Shown here: piece after piece, positions 1-4,236 of the stretch
Layout: each line of letters opens with the position of its first letter
Numbering within the stretch: the stretch's first letter is position 1
From: Rickettsiales bacterium
GTDB lineage: Bacteria; Pseudomonadota; Alphaproteobacteria; Rs-D84; CACZYB01
Assembly (NCBI GenBank): GCA_031276335.1
Contig: JAISNH010000072.1
Location: forward strand, 1-6,467
Reading direction: 5' to 3'
Length of the DNA stretch: 6,467 nucleotides
Position numbers and translations under genes: made by a program
The notes under the pieces: generated by a model
Databases searched by the model: none
The model's input: only the letters and a program-made list of their open reading frames with translations
Told to the model about the DNA's origin: nothing

Positions 1-1701
1 AAATCCAACATCTCGGCCGAAAAGATAGCGGATGCCACCGGCCGCATAAGCAAGGCCGTCGAAAGCGCGGGCGCGATATCCGACGACAACCGGAAGATGT
101 CCGAACTCGCTCTCGAAAAGATCGGGCGTGAGGCGGACAAGGTTGCGCGGGAGGTCGGGCGCTTCAGGGAAATCGCCGGCGAATTCGGCAGCGAAAAGGC
201 CGGGCTGTTCGGCGCGTCGCGCGAAATCGCCGCGCTTGTCGCCGAGCTGGCCTCGAAGATATCCGCGGAAAAGGACGGCTTCATCAAATCCGTTTCCGAC
301 GTAAGGGAGGTTACCGAAAAGACGACCGGCAGCATACGCTCGTCGGCCGGTGAAATCGTCGCGACCACCTCGAACATAAAGGACGCGATAGGAGAGATAA
401 ACTCACTGATGGCGGACAGCAGCAGGAATTTGGGCGCGCAGGCCGGTGCGGCCATGAAGTTCGCATCCGAGATAAAGGCGACGCTGAAGTCGCAGGTGGA
501 GGATCTGGAGGCCGTCGTGAACAGCGTTTCGGCGCAGACGCGCCTCGGCGAGGTGTCGATAGAAAAGCAGGGGGAGAAGCTCGCCGAAATCGCAGAGGGA
601 CTATTCGCGAAAATCGACGCTATGAACGGCCGCATATCGGGCACGATAAACGGCTTGCTCGGCCTGGCGGACAAAATCGACGGCCGGTTCAGGGACATGA
701 ACGAGAATATCGTCGCGCGCACGACTTCCGCCTCGAAGATAATAGCCGACCACCTGGAAAGCGCCGGCGCGCAGTCGGCGAGCTTCAAGGAATTCTCCGC
801 GGCCTTTTCCTCCGAGGTCGCGCGCGCCAATTCCGAAATCGCCGCGCTTGTCGCCGCGCTGAAGGAGCAGACCTTCGGCCTTGAAACCGCGACGAAATCT
901 GCGCGCGATCTGGTGGCCGGGGTATCCGCCGAAATAGTGAAGGCGCGCGGGATAATGCCGGAGCTGGCCTCAAACATGGGTTCGGTCGGCGCCAGCCTTG
1001 AAAAAAGCATGTCGCAGATCGAGGATGCGGTCAAAAACGCCGGCGCGAAGCGTGCCGAGCTGGTCGAAAACCTGAACAAGGTCGCCGCCTACTTCACAGA
1101 TTTTGCCTCCAAGAAGGCCTCCGAGATAGAATTCGTCTCCGCCTCCGGCACGAAGGCGATGACCAACGTCGCCTCGTACGCAAGCAAGCTCGCCTCCGAG
1201 GCGCAGGGCACTATCGACGCCTTCAACCGGCAGTACCGTGACATGCTCGCGCTTTCCGAGGCCGCGTCGAAAAAAGTCGCCGGGATTATGGAAAACATCG
1301 GCGGCGTGAAGGATGTTTCCGCGCCCGCGACAATCGCGACCGAGGAGTTCCTGAACCAGACCGGCTACGTGATAGAGAAACTGAATTCGCTTTCCATCGA
1401 TCTCGCGCAGATTCTTACGCCCGACATAAACCAGGATTTATGGAACAAGTACAACGCCGGCCACCGCGGCGTGTTTTCGAAATACCTGTCCTCCGCGCTT
1501 ACGAAGAAGCAGACCGCCTCGATACGCGAGCTGGCCAAATCCAATTCCGGATTCAGGAACTATGTAAGGACTTTCGTCGGCGAATTCGACAGCCTCATGC
1601 TGAAGGCGCGCGCGACCGACAAAAGCGAAATCCTGCTTTCGACCATCACCTCCACCGACGTCGGCAAGGTGTACATGATAATAAAGGAAGTACTGTCATA
1701 G
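1..1701 (+). CDS. Large Ala/Ser-rich coiled-coil protein, 3' part (5' end outside window)
   Basis: The reading frame is open from base 1 (566 visible residues, stop TAG at 1699-1701), so the start lies upstream. The ATG at 97 is internal: coding continues before it and there is no convincing ribosome site. Visible residues 1 to about 440 are low-complexity helical sequence rich in Ala, Ser, Glu and Lys; the first 319 contain no proline and the whole visible part contains no cysteine. This indicates long coiled coils or an apolipoprotein-like helical rod. Residues about 447-566 differ: they include the only Trp (in DLWNKY), a GVFSKYL segment, an FVGEFDSLM segment and a TDVGKVYM ending, suggesting a compact C-terminal domain. 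From memory, similar C-terminal domains occur in very large alphaproteobacterial proteins labelled kinesin-like or hypothetical; I could not confirm this. It looks superficially like a chemoreceptor but lacks the conserved signalling hairpin tip. The function is unknown; a structural or envelope-organising role is only a guess. Confidence 0.85.
   Translation, partial: KSNISAEKIADATGRISKAVESAGAISDDNRKMSELALEKIGREADKVAREVGRFREIAGEFGSEKAGLFGASREIAALVAELASKISAEKDGFIKSVSDVREVTEKTTGSIRSSAGEIVATTSNIKDAIGEINSLMADSSRNLGAQAGAAMKFASEIKATLKSQVEDLEAVVNSVSAQTRLGEVSIEKQGEKLAEIAEGLFAKIDAMNGRISGTINGLLGLADKIDGRFRDMNENIVARTTSASKIIADHLESAGAQSASFKEFSAAFSSEVARANSEIAALVAALKEQTFGLETATKSARDLVAGVSAEIVKARGIMPELASNMGSVGASLEKSMSQIEDAVKNAGAKRAELVENLNKVAAYFTDFASKKASEIEFVSASGTKAMTNVASYASKLASEAQGTIDAFNRQYRDMLALSEAASKKVAGIMENIGGVKDVSAPATIATEEFLNQTGYVIEKLNSLSIDLAQILTPDINQDLWNKYNAGHRGVFSKYLSSALTKKQTASIRELAKSNSGFRNYVRTFVGEFDSLMLKARATDKSEILLSTITSTDVGKVYMIIKEVLS
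222..244 (+). repeat. Direct repeat copy 1 within the coiled-coil gene
   Basis: A 23-base stretch is identical to bases 834-856. The two copies are 612 bases (204 codons) apart and in the same reading frame; both encode EIAALVA. The preceding residues also share a spaced F-x-SE pattern. This may be a remnant of an ancient internal duplication of a helical unit, or coincidence in biased sequence. Confidence 0.6.
834..856 (+). repeat. Direct repeat copy 2 within the coiled-coil gene
   Basis: Second copy of the 23-base exact repeat at 222-244, in the same frame and again encoding EIAALVA. The sequence around it has diverged, so it is not a recent tandem duplication. Confidence 0.6.
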
Positions 1702-1738
1702 AACGCCCCTGCCGGCCGGCATATATGATTGGATGGAT
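1702..1738. other. Convergent intergenic gap with 12-bp palindrome
   Basis: These 37 bases separate the stops of the coiled-coil gene (plus) and sufT (minus). They contain a perfect 12-base palindrome, TGCCGGCCGGCA, at 1710-1721. A second small inverted repeat (6-bp arms 1734-1739 and 1744-1749, 4-base loop) runs into the sufT stop. Neither is followed by a T-run on either strand, so this is not a convincing intrinsic terminator, although a weak bidirectional or Rho-assisted one is possible. Confidence 0.4.
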
Positions 1739-2155
1739 TCAGAAATCCAGATCGCCTATGTCCATCTGGAACTTCGCCTCCTCGGACATTTTGGAAAGGT
1801 CCCACGCCGGCTCCCAGACAAGCTTCACCTCAACCTCGCCGATGCCCTCGAGGTCCGCGACCGTGTCGGCGACCTGCTGCGGCATTTCCTCCGCCATGGG
1901 GCATGTCGGCGAAGTCAGGGTCATGTCGATGCCGGCATCGCCGTTTTCCGCGATCGATATCCTGTAGATCAGGCCGAGGTTGTAGACGTCGACCCCGACC
2001 TCCGGATCGAATACCAGCTTTATCGCGTCGATGACGTCGGCCTCCTCCGCCGGCTTTGCGCTAGGTGCGAGAGGCTTTCCCGCGCGCGCGGTCACCTGCG
2101 GCAGCTCCTCCACCGCGCCGTCGAAAACTATTCTGTCGCCAAGGTTTCCGGCCAT
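1739..2155 (-). CDS. sufT: SufT-type Fe-S cluster maturation protein (DUF59/MIP18 family)
   Basis: A 138-residue protein of the PaaD/MIP18 (DUF59) family. Such proteins help assemble or insert Fe-S clusters in the cytoplasm, and the SufT branch is usually encoded with suf genes. The first 40 residues or so are a variable extension. The core begins at VIDAIKLVFDPEVG (41-54), followed by VYNLGLIY (58-64 region), the signature MTLTSPTCP with the conserved Cys85, a helix MPQQVADTV, and the typical VWEPAW (113-118) and KMSEEAKFQM ending. The start ATG lies 2 bp after the sufS stop, with GAGG at 2161-2164 placed 5 bases upstream inside the end of sufS. The two genes are therefore almost certainly one operon and translationally linked. 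The length is normal for the suf-linked form with an N-terminal extension. Confidence 0.93.
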   Translation of the reverse strand: MAGNLGDRIVFDGAVEELPQVTARAGKPLAPSAKPAEEADVIDAIKLVFDPEVGVDVYNLGLIYRISIAENGDAGIDMTLTSPTCPMAEEMPQQVADTVADLEGIGEVEVKLVWEPAWDLSKMSEEAKFQMDIGDLDF

Positions 2156-2157
2156 AG

Positions 2158-3348
2158 CTACCTCAGCATCGCCAATACTTTTTCAAGCGCCCCGACGAAC
2201 TTGTCGACATCCTCGGCGTCGTTGTAAATCCCGAACGAGGCGCGGACGCTGTCCGTGACCCCCAGCCGCGAATGCAGGGGCTCCGCGCAATGCCTGCCCA
2301 CGCGCACGCATACGTTCTTCTCGCCCAGCAGGGTGCCGATGTCGAACGAGGACGCGCCGTCGGCGACGAACGTGACGATTCCGTTTGCGCGCGCGCCGGA
2401 AAGGATTCTCAGTCCGCCGATGCCGCGCAATTTCCCGGCCGCATACATGGTCAGCTCCAGGCTCTCGCGCTCGATTTTCTCCATTCCGAACTCATTTATG
2501 AAATCGAAGGCCAGCCCCAGTCCGGCCGCCTCTACTATCGGCGGGGTGCCCGCCTCGAATTTTTCCGGAACGCCGCGCCAGACGGCCTTCTCGATGCCGA
2601 CCCTGTCCACCATGTCCCCGCCAAGCTGGTACGGCGGCATCTCGCGGAGCAGGTCGAGCTTCCCGTACAGGACGCCTATCCCGGTCGGCCCGTAAATCTT
2701 GTGCCCGGAAAAGGCGAGAAAGTCGGCGTCCGCCGCCGCGACATCCAGCGGAGAATGCACGGCCATCTGCGCCGCGTCCACGAACACCCTTGCCCCAGCC
2801 TTGTGCGCCAGCCTGCATACGAGCCCGACATCCGTCGGCACGCCGATGACGTTCGACTGCCCCGTCACCGCGACCAGCTTCGCGCCTCCGAGATTCTTGG
2901 ACAGCCATTCATAGTCGAACTCCCCGTCCGGCAGAAGCGGCATGAAGCGCAGCTCTATGCCGGCCTCGTCCCGTATCCTCATCCAGGGGAGCAGGTTCGA
3001 ATGGTGCTCCGCCTCGGAAACGATTACCGCATCTCCCTTTGCAAGGCTGCGCCCGAACGAATGGGCAACGAGGTTCACCGCCTCCGTCGTGCCCTTCGTG
3101 AACACGATTTCGCGCGGCGACGGCGCGCCTATGAACGCCGCTGCTTTGGCCCTCGCCTCGTCGTACAGCTCGCTTGCCGCAAGCGACATCCCGTAAAGGC
3201 CGCGGTGGATGTTCGCATAGCTGTTCTCCATAACGTCGCGCATCCCGTCGATAACGGCCGACGGCTTCTGGGCGGATGCGCCGCTGTCTAGGTAGACCAA
3301 GCCCGGATTATTGGCGAATATAGGAAAAAGTTTCTTGGCATCCTTCAT
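2158..3348 (-). CDS. sufS: Cysteine desulfurase SufS (class V aminotransferase fold, PLP)
   Basis: Removes sulfur from L-cysteine as a persulfide for Fe-S cluster assembly, releasing alanine. At 396 residues it is close to the usual SufS length of about 406. Visible signatures in order: YLDSGASAQKP (19-29), NIHRG (46-50), FTKGTTEAVNLVA (83-95), EAEHHSN with His115/116 (PLP-stacking histidine), DAAQ with Asp191 and Gln194, SGHKIYGPTG with PLP-binding Lys217, FEAGTPP (264-270), GRHC with persulfide-forming Cys354, and VRASFGIYN with Arg369. The short loop around Cys354 and the RxGxHCA-type context mark the group II (SufS/CsdA) enzymes rather than IscS. The start is firm: an in-frame TAA lies directly before the ATG, and an AGGT sits 5 bases upstream. 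sufB, sufC, sufD and sufE/sufU are not in the window, so sufS-sufT is transcribed as its own unit here. Confidence 0.97.
   Translation of the reverse strand: MKDAKKLFPIFANNPGLVYLDSGASAQKPSAVIDGMRDVMENSYANIHRGLYGMSLAASELYDEARAKAAAFIGAPSPREIVFTKGTTEAVNLVAHSFGRSLAKGDAVIVSEAEHHSNLLPWMRIRDEAGIELRFMPLLPDGEFDYEWLSKNLGGAKLVAVTGQSNVIGVPTDVGLVCRLAHKAGARVFVDAAQMAVHSPLDVAAADADFLAFSGHKIYGPTGIGVLYGKLDLLREMPPYQLGGDMVDRVGIEKAVWRGVPEKFEAGTPPIVEAAGLGLAFDFINEFGMEKIERESLELTMYAAGKLRGIGGLRILSGARANGIVTFVADGASSFDIGTLLGEKNVCVRVGRHCAEPLHSRLGVTDSVRASFGIYNDAEDVDKFVGALEKVLAMLR
2161..2164 (-). promoter_or_regulatory. Ribosome binding site of sufT within the sufS 3' end
   Basis: GAGG on the minus strand, 5 bases before the sufT ATG (2155-2153). 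It overlaps the last sense codons of sufS, which fixes the sufT start and suggests translational coupling. Confidence 0.7.
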
Positions 3349-3380
3349 TTAATACCTATTGCTTTTTGCATGGATTTATA

Positions 3381-3396
3381 CTAATAATATTACTAG
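3381..3396. promoter_or_regulatory. Imperfect 16-bp palindrome over the sufS -10 (possible operator)
   Basis: CTAATAATATTACTAG is an inverted repeat with one mismatched pair and a perfect 8-base core, TAATATTA. It covers the whole predicted -10 of sufS, where a repressor dimer would block transcription. It does not clearly match the Irr or RirA boxes I know, so the binding protein, if any, is unassigned. Chance palindromes are easy in AT-rich DNA. Confidence 0.35.
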
Positions 3397-3412
3397 ATTG
3401 ATGATATAACAA
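3384..3412 (-). promoter_or_regulatory. Candidate sigma70-type promoter for sufS-sufT
   Basis: On the minus strand, TTGTTA (3412-3407, 4/6 match to TTGACA) is followed after exactly 17 bases by TATTAT (3389-3384, 5/6 match to TATAAT). The start site would fall near 3377, giving a leader of about 28 bases. The -35 overlaps the ribosome site of the divergent thioredoxin gene. Confidence 0.55.
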
Positions 3413-3416
3413 GGGG
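3411..3416 (+). promoter_or_regulatory. Ribosome binding site of the thioredoxin gene
   Basis: AAGGGG, 7 bases upstream of the ATG at 3424, with an in-frame stop (TAG, 3394-3396) further upstream. Together they fix the start. Confidence 0.7.
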
Positions 3417-3423
3417 AAAAAAT

Positions 3424-3744
3424 ATGGCTTTGACAATTGCAAGCGATTCGAATTTCGACGAGCTCGTCCTGAAGGCGAAGGGTACGTGCCTGGTGGATTT
3501 CTGGGCGAAATGGTGCGGCCCGTGCCGGATGTTCCTGCCCACGGTCGAGGAAGTTTCCGGCGAAATGGACGGCAGGCTGGGCTTTTTCAAATTCGAGGTC
3601 CTGGACGGCAGCCAGACGCCGGCGCGCTACGACATCACCAGCATTCCGACGATAATCATGTTCCGGGACGGCGGGATAGTGGCGCGGCACAGCGGCGCCA
3701 TGTCCAAAAAAACTTTGGTTGATTTTATAAACGGACATATATAG
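3424..3744 (+). CDS. trxA: Thioredoxin (WCGPC active site)
   Basis: A 106-residue cytoplasmic thioredoxin that reduces protein disulfides and is itself re-reduced by thioredoxin reductase. It has the whole minimal fold: LVDFWAKWCGPC (23-34) with the buried Asp25 and redox Cys31/Cys34, the cis-proline motif SIPT (Pro75), and the usual MFRDGG strand-turn (79-84). There is no signal peptide or membrane segment. The length matches classical TrxA (about 105-110). One extra cysteine, Cys22, lies near the active-site strand. The segment between beta-3 and the cis-proline (FEVLDGSQTPARYDIT) is slightly unusual against E. coli TrxA. The gene is divergent from sufS and followed 38 bp later by dksA. Genomes often carry several thioredoxins, so the symbol trxA is probable rather than certain. 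Confidence 0.93.
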   Translation: MALTIASDSNFDELVLKAKGTCLVDFWAKWCGPCRMFLPTVEEVSGEMDGRLGFFKFEVLDGSQTPARYDITSIPTIIMFRDGGIVARHSGAMSKKTLVDFINGHI

Positions 3745-3747
3745 AAT
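3719..3747 (+). promoter_or_regulatory. Candidate promoter for dksA inside the thioredoxin 3' end
   Basis: TTGATT (3719-3724, 4/6 match) is followed after 17 bases by TAGAAT (3742-3747, 5/6 match). Transcription would begin near 3754, about 29 bases before the dksA ATG. The region is locally AT-rich. It would let dksA be expressed apart from the thioredoxin gene, though read-through is equally possible because no terminator lies between them. Confidence 0.4.
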
Positions 3748-3770
3748 CGCTCAAACGTCAAAACTTGCGA

Positions 3771-3775
3771 AAGGA
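3771..3775 (+). promoter_or_regulatory. Ribosome binding site that decides the dksA start
   Basis: AAGGA lies 7 bases before the ATG at 3783. It favours that ATG over an in-frame TTG at 3765, which has no upstream ribosome site and would place this AAGGA inside the coding sequence. Confidence 0.75.
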
Positions 3776-3782
3776 AACGCAT

Positions 3783-4235
3783 ATGCTCAGAAGACCAGCG
3801 GCAAAAAAGCCGATAGAGCTCCCGAAGGGATACAAGCCCTCCGAGAAGGAGGAATACATGAATCCGCTGCAGCTGGAATACTTCCGCCAGAAGCTGCTGA
3901 AGTGGAAAGAGGATTTATTGCGCGAATCCGAGGATACGCTCGCCTCGATAGTCGAGGAAACTGCCGATACCTACGGCACTGCCGGCGACGAGGTCGACCG
4001 CGCCAACGACGAGGCGATAAAGCAGCTGGAGCTGAGGACGCGCGAACGAGAAAGGAAGCTGATCACCAAAATCGACGAAGCCCTGTCGCGCATCGAGGAC
4101 GGTAGCTTCGGCTATTGCGAGATAAACGGCGGGCCCATAGGCCTGAAAAGACTGGAGGCCAAGCCAACCGCCACCATGTCCGTCGAGGCTCAGGAAGAGC
4201 ACGAAGCCCAGGAAAAGATGTACAACAACGGATAG
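3783..4235 (+). CDS. dksA: RNA polymerase-binding transcription factor DksA
   Basis: DksA binds the RNA polymerase secondary channel and, with ppGpp, represses rRNA promoters and activates biosynthetic ones. Starting at ATG 3783 the protein has 150 residues, almost the E. coli length of 151. The N-terminal part carries YKPSEKEEYMNP (17-28). A long helical hairpin follows, with the coiled-coil tip motif Asp69-x-x-Asp72-x-Ala74 (DEVDRA), the residues that act on the polymerase active site. Then comes LITKIDEALSRIEDGSFGYC and the GLKRLEAKPTA globular segment. Of the four zinc-ligand positions only Cys112 remains; the others are Asn115, Ser133 and Ala136, so a structural zinc is unlikely. I recall the same loss in other alphaproteobacterial DksA proteins. 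The gene lies 38 bp after the thioredoxin stop, and its own stop is one base from that of the convergent ybeY-lnt gene. Confidence 0.96.
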   Translation: MLRRPAAKKPIELPKGYKPSEKEEYMNPLQLEYFRQKLLKWKEDLLRESEDTLASIVEETADTYGTAGDEVDRANDEAIKQLELRTRERERKLITKIDEALSRIEDGSFGYCEINGGPIGLKRLEAKPTATMSVEAQEEHEAQEKMYNNG

Positions 4236-4236
4236 C

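Larger units (their letters stand above)
3349..3423. other. AT-rich divergent promoter region between sufS and thioredoxin gene
   Basis: This 75-base gap separates the divergent starts and is strikingly AT-rich against its GC-rich surroundings. It must hold the signals for both directions. A good minus-strand promoter is visible. For the plus strand, possible -10 boxes are TATACT at 3377-3382 and TATTAC at 3388-3393, but neither has a good -35, so I do not assign a thioredoxin promoter. Confidence 0.7.

Noticed and set aside
97..99. ATG at 97 as the true start of the coiled-coil gene
   Set aside because: The frame is open to base 1 and the upstream residues have the same coiled-coil character; there is no convincing ribosome site before it. 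The gene begins outside the window.
1..1340. Methyl-accepting chemotaxis protein
   Set aside because: The helical, Ala/Ser/Glu-rich sequence is reminiscent of one, but the highly conserved hairpin-tip signature of chemoreceptors is absent.
1734..1749. Intrinsic terminator for sufT or the coiled-coil gene
   Set aside because: The stem is only 6 bp, AT-rich, and has no T-run on either strand.
1440..2034. Plus-strand frames across the end of the coiled-coil gene and over sufT
   Set aside because: Alternate-phase or antisense translations of well-supported genes, with low-complexity Arg/Pro/Ser content.
2272..3291. Long plus-strand open frame antisense to sufS
   Set aside because: It is the opposite strand of a clear SufS gene with all catalytic motifs. 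The translation is Arg/His/Pro-rich and featureless, typical of antisense frames in GC-rich genes.
3405..3410. TATAAC as the -10 box of the thioredoxin gene
   Set aside because: It directly abuts the ribosome site, so transcription would start at or past that site, and no -35 stands at the right distance.
3765..3782. TTG start extending DksA by six residues
   Set aside because: The AAGGA ribosome site at 3771-3775 is correctly spaced for the ATG at 3783, and the resulting 150-residue protein matches the family length.
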